Below, in pieces: positions 9,640 through 19,792 of a DNA stretch of 64,000 bases. A program made the translations under genes and the position numbers. Source of the stretch: Clitopilus passeckerianus (taxonomy: Eukaryota; Basidiomycota; Agaricomycetes; Agaricales; Entolomataceae); contig CALYLX010000111.1 of NCBI GenBank assembly GCA_944990035.1, positions 1,116,001-1,180,000 of the forward strand, given 5' to 3'. The notes beneath the pieces are model-generated. The model was not told the DNA's origin, ran no database searches, and was given only the letters and a program-made list of their open reading frames with translations. Each line of letters starts with the position of its first letter. The stretch's first letter is position 1.

Positions 9640-12600
9640 ATGGGTTACGCAACAAATACTTTATTGCTCCTAACTGTCCTCGTCGTGCTTCTCCCCGCGG
9701 AGACGTACGCATTCGGGGCAGGTGATATCCCAGATTTCTCCTATCTCAATGGTTTGTGCTACATCTCATCAACACGATCTCGCGAAATCTGACACCTGTA
9801 AAAAGACAAAGCCTTCCGCCACGGCGACATCGAAAACGTCCTCGAAGAACTCGTCAAATCCGCGGGCGGTATAGCTTCAGGCGGTGGCATCCTCGGCTTC
9901 GCGCACTCCGTCATCCAACAAGCCTCGGGCGGCGCAAAGTTCTCTCGCAGCGATGTCAAAAAGGTGTACTTTGGCAACTGGCTCCGTGACTACTCCCAAG
10001 CTATGGACATCGCCGGCCTATCCAAGCTCACAGCCGACACACTCATCTTGATCGTGTCGGTTTTGGGGTTCATGACGTTTGGATTTGCGACGGAGGAGTT
10101 TGAAGTCACCGCTGATAGGTTGGGGGTCTACCTCCCCGTTGAGCACATTGATAATCCGAAGGGATATGCCGAGGTTGAAGGCGATGCGAGGACGTTTCAT
10201 CCCAAGCTCCGTCCGCCTGTGCAAGACCGAGAACTGGAGATTGACGAGCGCACGGGGATGAAGAAGTACATGGCTACTGAGAATGAAGGGTTTGACACCT
10301 CTACTGCGTTCATCCGGCGTACTTTCCGGGCCTGCATTGAGCACGGACGGGCGGCGCAGGGAGGGGAAGGTGCCGATCTCTGGGAGGCTTACCGTCTCCT
10401 CGGCACGGGTCTTCATACAATGGAAGATTTACTCGCCCACAGCAACTGGTGCGAAGTCGGACTTCGGAAGATGGGCTATGAAGAGGTGTTCTGCCATGTC
10501 GGCGATAATGTCGTCATCGAAACACCCAATGGCCCTGCGCCACCTCTCATCACTGGAACGTTTGGAGGTGCGGATTTCATTCATTCTCTGATGGGTGAAG
10601 CTACCGAGTACGTGTTTTCCAATAATCATCTACTCCCAATCTAACATACTCGAATGCAGCCATCTAAGCCAGGCATCCGTAACCGATCTATCCCAGAAAA
10701 TGAGCCAGGTCAGTATCTCTCCCTTTTCTTTCCTCATCATACTCACCCCAATCCAGACCGCCAACTCGGACGCAAACTTTCAAAAAATCAGCTCCATCCT
10801 CCACAAACTCCCCTCCTTCGGCCAATCCTCCTCTGACGAAAAAATGTCCCAAGCAGACTCCATGGCCGCAGCCTCAAAGGCCTACTCCTTTGACCCATCC
10901 AACATCGCTCCCCCCGACGTACAGCACCGCCTCCTCGAGCTGCTCAAATGGCGAGACGGCGTGTTCAGGGACTTTATCAAGGGCATCGAAATGGTCCCCG
11001 GCTTGGGCGACTTGATGGAAGAGTTGACCAATTCCTTGAACGCATACGTCTACACCCTCCTCGCACCCTACATCTCCCCCCTCCTCCAAACCGCCACCTC
11101 CGTCCTCGGCGAAGGCTCCAAAGCCGTCATCGAGTCCAAAGACCAATTCGAAGTATTCACAAACCCCCACGCTTCAGACCCTACCCACTCTTTCCTCTCC
11201 AAGGACCATTTCGCTTTGATCCTCAACGAGCCGGCGGGGAAGATCGCCAGGTTGGTGGTGAGGTATGCCGTGGGGCTTCTTGTCCCTGCGTGGGGGAATG
11301 AAGAGGATCCAGATAGGGTGATTGATCAGGTGGGGGTGTTGCTCTCTGTGCATGCGATATATTTATTGACTTGGCGATGATAGATCCTCGAAGCATTCCA
11401 CCACCCCTACTACGCCACAGGCCAGAGCAGGATTCAACACGACATGTACGAAGAGCTCGGCAGGTGGATCGGTGGGCTCGGACCTGAAGGCGGGAGGGAG
11501 GTCATTGCCTTGTTGACAAAAGAGAATGTCAAGGAGGGGAAGAATAAGAGACCGGGATCGGAGAATCAGACTTTGGACGAGCCCGGGTATGGTGGGCATT
11601 CGCATTCGCATGGGGCGGCGTATGGGGGTGGGCATAAGACTCAGACTCAGCAGTCGGGGTATGGGGGTTAGTTTCTGCTATTCATCCGAGTGGAAGGATT
11701 TGCACCTAACTTTTGGTCTAGGAAACACCCAATCTTCCTATGGCTCGTCTGGTAACCAATACGGATCCTCTGGATACGGACGACAAGAACACGAGTCCTC
11801 TGGATATGGCGGTGGGAGGAAACAAGATTCCGACAACCAGTACAGCTCTTCTGGCTACGGTGGAGGGAGAAAGCAAGACACCGGCAACCAATACAGCTCC
11901 TCTGGATACGGCGGGGGAAGGAAACAAGATTCCGACAACCAGTACGGCTCCTCTGGCTACGGCGGGTCGACTCAGACTGGATATGGAGGAGGTCGCCAGG
12001 AACACGAGTCTTCTGGATATGGCGGTGGTGGAAGGAAGAAGCACGATGATGACGATGACGAGAAGAAGAGCAAGTATGGCTCCTCAGGATACGGCAGGAC
12101 CGAGACGTCTGGGTACGGAGGAGGCAGGCAGGAATATGAGTCTTCTGGCTATGGAGGTGGTGGGAGGAAGAAACATGATGATGATGATGATGACAACAAG
12201 TATGGAGGGTCTGGATATGGGAAGAAGAAGCACGACGATGACGATGACAACAAGTATGGCGGGTCTGGATATGGGAGGAAGAAGCACGACGACGACGATG
12301 ACGACAACAAGAACAAGTATGGAGGCTCAGGATATGGAAGACAGGAGCACGAGTCGTCTGGGTACGGTGGCGGTAGGAAGAAACATGATGATGATGATAA
12401 CGATAACAAGTATGGTGGGTCTGGATATGGAGGAGGAGGGAGGAAACAGGAGAGTCAATACAGCGCGTCCTCTGGGTACGGCTCCTCAGGTTACGGTGGA
12501 GGCCGTCAAGAACATGAATCCTCAGGCTACGGAGGAGGTGGAAGACGCGACGACGACGATAACAACAGGCGCCACCACGAGTCTTCTGGCTACGGAGGAG

Positions 12601-13034
12601 GTGGATACTCCCCGAGCTATACCACCACCACTTCGTCTGATACCTACGGCTCTGGTGGCTACGGAGGACGCAAAGAACACGAACGTGAACGTGGTGGAGG
12701 CGGGTCTGCTGAAGCTTTCTACAGCGGTGGCGGCCAAGGTTACGGCAGTGGAGGTGGATCCGCACAGACTTTCTATGGGGGTGGTTCATCCACTACCTCT
12801 GGGTACGGTGGCTCTTCTGGCGGCGGCTATGGCGGTGCTTCAGGTGGTGGTGGATATGGAGGAGGCCGTGGCGGTGGGGAGACGTTTGGTGCTGAGAGGA
12901 TGAAGATCCGGGATGACGACTCTGACGATGATGAGAAGAGGAGGAAGAAGCATGGACATGGTGGGGGGAGGAAGGATAGTGATGATTCGGATGATGAGAG
13001 GAAGAAGCATGGGAGGAAGAAGTGGGATTACTAG
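9640..13034 (+). CDS. HET-C domain protein with long Gly/Tyr/Lys/Asp-rich tail
   Basis: This predicted 1043-residue protein matches the HET-C family, named for heterokaryon incompatibility in Neurospora; in basidiomycetes its role is not established. The exons are 9640-9751, 9806-10607, 10660-10708, 10757-11329, 11384-11666 and 11722-13034. The start MGYATNTLLLLTVLVVLLP followed by AETYAFGAG is a good signal peptide. Family landmarks follow: KVYFGNWLRDYSQAMD, a hydrophobic segment (LILIVSVLGFMTFGF), HTMEDLLAHSNWCE and FGGADFIHSLMGE. The last exon encodes about 435 residues of repeats such as SSGYGGGRKQDSDNQY and KKHDDDDDDNKYGGSGYG. The third coding exon is only 49 nt. Open frames on the other strand and frames of 11668-12903 are shadows of the repetitive tail. 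The tail is probably disordered; export or vacuolar entry is inferred from the signal peptide only. Confidence 0.9.
11722..13000 (+). repeat. Low-complexity coding repeat (SSGYGGG / KKHDDDDD units)
   Basis: The last HET-C exon is built of imperfect repeats. One type is rich in Gly, Tyr and Ser around SSGYGGG. Another alternates Lys-Lys-His with runs of Asp, then NKYGGSGYG. The DNA shows matching gat/gac and gga/ggt runs. Slippage-type expansion is likely, so length may vary between strains. Confidence 0.85.
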
Positions 13035-13308
13035 GTTGGATGCTGGATAATATCGCCTTCCTCGTGGACAAAGGACTTTGAATGCAAAGAATGAATGTAT
13101 ACCAAATTATGTTTTTCAAGTTACAATGCTTTGAATATTCGTACCCTGATTTGCAATCTTCTACATTCGTCTGATCGTAACAGGCTCTTATCGATGACCT
13201 CAGTGGATCTTCACTTACGCCACCAAGAGATAAAGCTCAAGGTCTTCAAGTAGCTACAGCAGTAGCACAACTTCCCCATCAGATATTGCAGCTCACAAAA
13301 CACACAAA

Positions 13309-13834
13309 ATGGCAGCAACTGAAGACAAAGAAGTCCTCGCTATCAAGCGTCAATTGAAGATCAAGGCAGGCGTCGTTACACGGTACACTATTCCATCCCC
13401 TCCTCGTCTTATAAGACCAACTAATTACGCCAAATACCTAGTCTAAACAAGGAGGCTCTGTTATACAAGAAAGAAGCGGAGGACCAGAAGATCAAGGTAG
13501 ACAAGATGGTTGCCGATGGACGGGACGAGTGGGATATCAAGAACGGGGTGCGCGAACGTGTTATTTTCTTTCGCTCCTTGGATAATAACCGTTCATACTG
13601 GACGTTTAGCAACGTATATTGGAGGAATCGCATAAAATGATCACGGATTCAACGGACAGGCTGGGTGGGGCAGCGGGAGATTTGAGGGATTACTTGGTAT
13701 GAGGGTCTTCTTCAGCTCTTTGCTTTGCTTGACCAAAGGCCGAATTGTAGGTCGAGGCCAAGAAAAACCTAAACGTCCAGGGATCAGAAGAGTTGGCCAA
13801 GGCGGAGGAGGCCTTAGGGTTGGTAGCTGTGTAA
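13309..13834 (+). CDS. Tubulin-specific chaperone A (tubulin-binding cofactor A, Rbl2-like)
   Basis: This is a predicted 116-residue protein of the TBCA family, which holds beta-tubulin during tubulin heterodimer folding. The exons are 13309-13382, 13442-13547, 13610-13696 and 13751-13834, with introns of 59, 62 and 54 nt. The spliced sequence reads EVLAIKRQLKIKAGVVTRL, NKEALLYKKEAEDQKIKVDK, then QRILEESHKMITDSTDRL and VEAKKNLNVQGSEELAKAEE. It is almost entirely alpha-helical, as expected for the three-helix bundle. Length fits the family (about 105-120). It lies 275 nt downstream of the HET-C gene and is transcribed in the same direction. Confidence 0.9.
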
Positions 13835-13953
13835 TAGTATCAGTTTCAAGGAATGAATGAACGAAGGTAGTTTACACGTATAACTCACAAGCTCGAGCTT
13901 TATTCCCATTGTCGTAATATAGTACCATGTCCGTTTACTTCCCTCAGTAGCAA

Positions 13954-14639
13954 TTACTCCTCCATCCTCACCTGCCCTTCTTCTCCCGTACCAGCGGCAG
14001 AAGGTGCAGTATCCGTCCCTTGCCTCTCAGCCTCTTGGGCAGCCTTCAACCTCGTAAGAGCCTCAAGAATCCCTTGCCACGCATCCCTCTGCGTTCGCTG
14101 TTCCTGCAGCCCAAGCGCAGAATCATGCTGCTGCAATTGGGGAAGCCCAATGCCGAGGGAGGGCGGCGCGAAGCCTTGGTCGGGAGCTATGATTGCTGAG
14201 GGTGCTATTCGTGCGTGCCGGATGTGGGCTAGTGAGGAGCGGATGGCAGATTGGATGGACTGGAGATAAGGATAGAGGATTAGGGTGAAAGGTAGTAAAT
14301 CGAGGAGATGGGGAAACATACGTCCAATCTTTCAAAGTATTCGCTGACTTCGAGGACGAATTGTTCGGAGCGTTCTTCCCCTTGTGGGAGGTTGTCGTTA
14401 GATTCGTCCGTTTGGGGGAGTGTCAGAAGGGATATTGAGGATCCCGCTAGGGAGAGAAGTCGCGTTATGTCCTACGGCAGAGCAAAGGGATGAGTTGAAT
14501 GTCAAGGGCTTTCTATTTACGAGGACAGTACCTTTTCAACTTCACCGAGAGCATAGATTTGTCGTGCTGTACGGCTGGTAGTCCATATAGGGTCAATATC
14601 AAGCTCTTCCTGCTGTTCATCGCGGTCTGGTGAAGACAT
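13954..14639 (-). CDS. MED11: Mediator complex subunit 11
   Basis: This predicted 187-residue protein matches MED11, a head-module subunit of the Mediator coactivator that pairs with MED22 and contacts RNA polymerase II/TFIIH. The exons (minus) are 14639-14532, 14471-14322 and 14259-13954, with introns of 60 and 62 nt. The N-terminal part reads IWTTSRTARQIYALGEVEKD, then ITRLLSLAGSSISLL, followed by SEQFVLEVSEYFERLDSIQS. This helical start and the order of helices are typical of Med11. The C-terminal region is Ala/Gln/Glu-rich and less conserved. It is convergent with the tubulin cofactor A gene, with only about 120 nt between the stop codons. Confidence 0.75.
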
Positions 14640-16407
14640 TGTTGTCGTAGCTTTCAAGAGGATCCTCAGATCAATGTCATCAATTCTCAATTCATTCGTT
14701 GCATATGAAGGTAGAAATGTTGTGAACAATGCATAAAGGACGTTATCAAACTATCAAGAGACATTACTACTAAATCGAGTCGAATGGATGCAAGTAATAT
14801 GTAAGTAGGACGAGGAATAAGGCGTAAGATACCGACTAGCAATACTATGACCAAACAACAACCAGAGAAGCTTCAAGCAACTACTACCCAGCTACCCATG
14901 AAGCCACCGCGTCGTCATCCAGACCAAAAGACATGAGAACCGATACAACCGACCCCGACGAGCCCGCTAACAAAACCAAACCCAGGCCGACCCGCCCACA
15001 TCGCGATCCAACCAAACCGCTCAGCTCAAGCGCAGATCCGGTATCAACAGCCACCGTAGACTAGCTAGGCGGAGGAGAACGCGAAAACGGCGAGGGCGGA
15101 GAGAGAAAGAGTCGAAACGAAGGCAGGGAGGGCGCGAGTCAAGTCTCGTCTTTGAGCATGGCAGAGCAGGCGGCAGCGACTATTACGCCGGTTGGACCGA
15201 ACGAGAGGAAGAGGCGGCGATGAGATGGTGGGGGATGTTGTCCTAATCCAAACTAGAGCACAAAACAAGATGTCCACGCGAGGACAATGAAGAAGATCCG
15301 CCGTAATGACAATCCGAGGCTGTCCCAGATGCACTATCCGTATAAGGACACCACTTGCTGCATGCAGTGCCGGGCATGCGGTGGAAGCCGGGGTGTGCAG
15401 ACGCGAGCGAATGCCGTCAGCCAGTGAACGGGCCGATAGCGAGGCGATACAGAAGAAGAAAAAGACGGATGAAGGAAGGGGGAAGCCGGTGCGGGAAAAG
15501 TGAAAGCGAGAACGACGGTGATCAGCCGACGACTCGCGTAAGGGGAAGAAGACGGATAATATGAATGGGTGAAATGGCGGACGCGGTGAGAGTGAGGGTA
15601 TGCAAATAATTCAAAGCATAATAAACATTCAATGCAATGCTAGTGCATGGTAATGGTGACGGAGGACCGGTACGTCGAAGAGGTACACCCATGATCAATA
15701 GGCTATAGAGGAAAGATCCATATGATGAAGTTGAGGTCGGCAAGAGATCGTAAATGAAGTGTTGAAGAACGGACGAGGTGACGCCGGTGTGTCGGCACAA
15801 GGCGAGGCACGGAACCACAATAAAGTGGTCGTCGCCTCAAGCAATGAAGATGGGATGAATAGGAAGTGGGATGACAACCAGGACAAACAGTCATAAACCG
15901 AGTAGGTGAAGTACAGGAAAGCGTCGACGACGAGGCGAGGCACGCACCCTACACCGCACACTCAATCAAGAGGTGGGGAGGGATGTTGCGCCTCAAAGCG
16001 CTACCGCCGATCCTGTGTCGTTGTCTGTCCACTTGAAGTATCTACCATGTCTTCCAGGTAGTCCATCGTCGTCGTCGGATGTCTTCGTCGTAGCTTCCAC
16101 TCTCGAAAAACCCACGGGGTTCGAGAGGCACAGCACGGCTGTAAGGTACGTGTCGAGCGGGGGGACCTGCAACGATGGAAATGCGTCGCTGACGCATGAA
16201 AGCCTAGGGCGTCGTCGAAGACGAAGAGCGGCTGCGTCGTAAATGCAGTCGTAAGTATGCGTGAGATAGGATAAAGTGATGATGCGTATAAGTCCGTGTG
16301 TCATAAATCAATGCAGTTGTGTGAAATTAATAAACCCAATATTCGCGATGCGCGTTATTTTGAGGTCGTGGCGTAAGTAGGAGAGAGCGAGCAGAGGGAT
16401 GATGCGT
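14640..16407. other. Intergenic, no gene recognised
   Basis: This gap lies between MED11 and the 3' end of the first bHLH gene. Short frames exist, including a 43-codon Pro/Thr-rich frame at 14933-15064 (+). None has splice support or a motif. The stretch 15900-16250 is rich in CGTCGTC-type simple sequence. Confidence 0.5.
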
Positions 16408-17438
16408 CTAGAACGAGGAGCTCTGGACATTGCCGGGCATGGCATGTCGGGCAGTGTTGAGCATGAGGGCCTCGTTGACGTTGCGGAGACGCTGAACTTC
16501 AGTCTCTGCCATCCTGAGCTTAGTCTCAAGCTGTTCCCTGACGGAGTCGAGGTAGCGAAGGTGGCTTGTCGCTGGAGAACGTCGTGTTAGTGATGTTGGT
16601 AAATTTAAGATTAGCTGAAATCACATACCACGGTCGAGCAAAGAGACTTTGCTAGACTTCTGGTTAGACGCCGGGAGGGTCTCCTTGAGGCGTGCGTAAC
16701 CGTCTCTGAGCTCGTCGCGGCGACGTTGCTCAGACTCGATGCGTTGCTTGCGAATGGTTTCGCGGCGGCTACAGGAAGTGAATGAGACTAAATCTGACAT
16801 CGGAGAAGGGGAAGCGAATACGTACACGTCGGCATTTCCTGATACCGAGGAGGGTTGGAAATCCTGGTCATCGTCCTCATCCGAATCGTCGTTGCTCCTC
16901 AAGCTTCCTCTCCTCCTGTGGGTTGCACCTCTCACGCTAGCGCGAGTGGTGGGCGCCATGATAGGATTGTAGCGGTGTGACCTGGGGACGGTCGCACCGT
17001 AAGGGAGAGAAGCGGGTGGGGAGTGGGTACCACTGCCACGGCTGGCACGGCCAGAGGTGGGTGGCATACCATCAGAGGAGAGCTCGCCAGCTGAGAGGGT
17101 GTAGCCTCCAAGAGCGGGAGGAGAGATGCTAGCACCATCAGGGGGGGTGTAGGGGCGAGTGGGCGACGAGTAGGTGTAAGAATCACCAACGGTGGTCAGG
17201 TTGAGAGCATTCAAGCCCATAGCCGGACTGGGAACTGAAGAAGATGAATGAGAATGTATACTTGGCTGAAGTATGAGATGTACTTACGACCGATGGGGAC
17301 ACCGAAAGCAGGAGAGTCGTGATAGGATCCCATGAACTCAAGACCGTTGTCGAGGTACGAGAAGGTGTCGACCTCGTTCATGAAGTTGGCGTTCTTGGGC
17401 TCGAAAGCGTCCATAGCGAATTGAGGAGAGGCGGCCAT
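16408..17438 (-). CDS. bHLH transcription factor (paralog 1)
   Basis: This is a predicted 287-residue nuclear DNA-binding factor. The exons (minus) are 17438-17288, 17234-16826, 16768-16629 and 16571-16408. The bHLH starts near residue 189. The basic region RKQRIESEQRRRDELRDGYA carries the Glu and Arg residues that contact an E-box. Then come helix 1, a loop with SNQKSSKVSLLDR, and helix 2 ATSHLRYLDSVREQLE running into a leucine-type coiled coil. The N-terminal half is Ser/Pro-rich with an acidic patch (NDDSDEDDDQDF). Intron 16769-16825 is 57 nt with no stop, so retention would insert 19 residues just before the basic region. The loop sequence SNQKSSKVSLL is shared with the second bHLH gene at 22946-24042, so the two are paralogs. 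Target genes are unknown. Confidence 0.9.
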
Positions 17439-17680
17439 TGCTAATGTTGTGATATCGACTCGCGATGTAGGAGGTTCGTTAAAAAGAAAAAAGAACAAGA
17501 CGACCTGTTGTGTGGCGACGGACAATTAGAATGAGCCGAACAATGTTGTTGTCAAAGATATCGATACTCACCACAGACAACAAAGGGTGGTAACAACTGA
17601 AATGAAATAAGTCAACGGAGGGGGGCGGAAAAGCGAGAGGAGGGGAGGGGGGTGAGGAAGGGTCAGAATAAGGTAGTGGG

Positions 17681-17690
17681 CTTTTTATAG
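17681..17690 (-). promoter_or_regulatory. TATA box candidate upstream of bHLH gene 1
   Basis: On the minus strand the sequence CTATAAAAAG lies about 245 nt before the ATG at 17438. A possible 5'-UTR intron (GTGAGTATCG...ACAACAG) lies between them, which would fit the distance. Supported by consensus only. Confidence 0.45.
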
Positions 17691-18821
17691 GAGGAAATTT
17701 CATCCTTAAGGGTTTGTGAAATGCCTCGAGGCAGGATAATCGGGGTTGGATTCCCAGACGCTTTGCTTCTCACAGTTACCATTCTGGTGGGTTTAAGGCT
17801 GGACCAGGCTGATATTCGGGATTTCCTCCGACTTGGGAAGTATTTTGAAGACGCCGTCGTTCGGGAGGTGCTGTGTGGAGGACCATTTCCCCCTTCATTT
17901 CTGCACAATCTCGGACCTACAGCTCGTTCATTAGGAAACTTTCATCTCCCATCGGCAATCGCTTAACCCACCTTGAACCAGTTCTATGAAATTCTATGGT
18001 GACATTCTTTCTTATCGTTCACCAGCACCGGCCGTCCGGTGACCTTTGCATCGAGTCGATTGTCAGAACCTGTCCTTTCACAGAGAACAACGTACCGGTA
18101 AAGCCGTAGCCTAAGTTCCAAATATCGATTGAACTCCATAAGTCTAAGATCATGATCCGAATCCCGAGGGACGGGGCGTTATACCTGTAAAGATCGTTTG
18201 TGCCCTAAACCACTATTGCACAGTGTGGTCGATTCGGGAGTTTCCCATCTGCGCCGGACGCCCTGTTATGTGTGCCTCACTGTTTGTCCAGCGCGCAGTC
18301 AACTTTGTGACGCTTCGGCATGCAACGTTTTTTTAATACTTGTCAAGCTCTTGCAGATGGCTGAGTGAGAGTTGATCTCCTCCAAATGCAGTGTTCTGTT
18401 TGAGTCGCTTTACACTCGGTATACTCCCGATCAAAATCATTGCGGGTAACTTACTTTGCGAAAGGCTGTCCGGTGCTGACCGACTCGTACGCACAAATCA
18501 GCTCCTCGATTGCATAGTTTTTCCGGAATGAGTGGTGGGAATTGCTCCCGCCAGGTTTGGAGAACCACCTTCTGAGAACAGAAGCAAGCGCCTGCTATCA
18601 CACCATGTCAGCCTGTGGCAAACGATTATGATCACATGGCCTGATAGATACAATTCATCGAAAAGAATAACTTAAGAGGTCGTAAGAGGCGTTAACAGTC
18701 GTCATCAAAGGTCATAAAGATATACGTGAGGTTGATATCGAAAGAGGGGCCAAGAATGTCCAAGGATAGGAAAGGAATGGCAGCCACACAAGGGCTAGGG
18801 GTACGGGGAAGGGACGAGGGA
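17691..18821. other. Intergenic, no gene recognised
   Basis: This gap lies upstream of bHLH gene 1 and beyond the 3' end of the membrane-protein gene. An 81-codon plus frame at 17721-17966 has no homology that I recognise and sits in the presumed promoter, so it was not called. Confidence 0.5.
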
Positions 18822-19792
18822 TCACGCATTGTAGTATCCTAGGTTCCGCAAGCGATCAATCCAATGCACGAAAGTAGAAGAATAGATTTTAAGGACCCTT
18901 ACCTCCATAGAACGGCCCTTTCATGTTCGAATAATGTTCGAGCCGTTTTGAGAACCTCCAGGACAAAAAGAACAAATAGAGCTTGTGAAGAGGAAATACT
19001 TCCGTCAACGGAACAGAGAATGCAATGGAAACAAGGGACGAACCTGACAGACAATGTCAGCGAGAAGCGAGATGATGAATGCCGTCCAGAGGCTAGAGAA
19101 CCCTGTTGCACAGAACCCGCCCGGTAGTGAGGCGGATGTGGTAGTTCCGGTAGCAGCAGCAGCAGCAGCTTCGGTCCAGAGTTGGCCACCGTGATTACAC
19201 TCCCATGCGATCTTGTCTTTCCTGCGGTAGCCGAGGCAGATCAGCCAATATATTCATACAAGTTAGAGCTCCAGTGGCAGGGCCCAAAAAGAACATTCTT
19301 CGAAGCCGTGGAAACAAGTTTTGGAAAAGGCTAGAGTGACTCACCCGCGTTGGAGTTGCACGATCATCAGTATTGCCCGGATAGCTGAAATGACGATCAG
19401 GAAGGGCCATAGGAATTTAATAGCCCTAATCCAAATGTAGGAGCGCTATGGAGAGAAAGCGAGTTACAATTGGCACAGTGAAGAGAGAGATCGAGTCAGA
19501 CGAACGTTCGAGAGTGCAAGGGCACTAATGACAGCGCCTGCTCCAACACCGACGCCGATACCGCCGTATATTTGCCTGTTAAGAATGAGTACAGCGCAGG
19601 ATGCTGAGCAAAGTTACTCACCATTCTGGGTATGCGAAGAAAAAGAATTGGCCTTTAATGAGGAGGAAGAGACCTCCTGCTATGCTGTAAAGCTGCAGAG
19701 TCAGTTAGCTCCCGCTCCACGAGGCTTGGAGGATGTTGGATACTCACGGCGACAAAGGCGGCCCAGGCGATCGCACCAGCTCTCTGAACATT
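18822..19792 (-). CDS. Multi-pass membrane protein of an Agaricomycete family (C-terminal PFYGGYYNA)
   Basis: Seven coding exons were placed on the minus strand: 19792-19748, 19692-19622, 19575-19506, 19445-19345, 19221-19044, 18981-18903 and 18838-18822. They give 186 residues. The order is NVQRAGAIAWAAFVA, LYSIAGGLFLLIKGQFFFF, QIYGGIGVGVGAGAVISALA, then RSYIWIRAIKFLWPF followed by LIVISAIRAILM. After that come KDKIAWECNHGGQLW, a Gly/Ala linker, SSLWTAFIISLLADIVCQL, and WRFSKRLEHYSNMKGPFYGG followed by YYNA. At least four hydrophobic segments are visible. I recall the closing motif and the WEC-GGQLW motif from uncharacterised Agaricomycete membrane proteins. The last exon is only 17 nt. The first coding exon carrying the ATG was not found; the first exon placed opens after an acceptor (TTTCTGATAG). 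No function is known. Confidence 0.72.

Noticed and set aside
11668..12903. Long open frames on the minus strand and in a second plus frame across the HET-C tail (up to 387 codons)
   Set aside because: They are by-products of the repetitive coding sequence; composition is repetitive (poly-Ser/His or Thr/Met) with no start context or splice support.
14933..15064. 43-codon Pro/Thr-rich plus frame
   Set aside because: Too short and low-complexity to separate from chance; no conservation can be judged from the sequence alone.
17721..17966. 81-codon plus frame starting with ATG
   Set aside because: No recognisable motif or splice context, and it overlaps the presumed promoter of bHLH gene 1.
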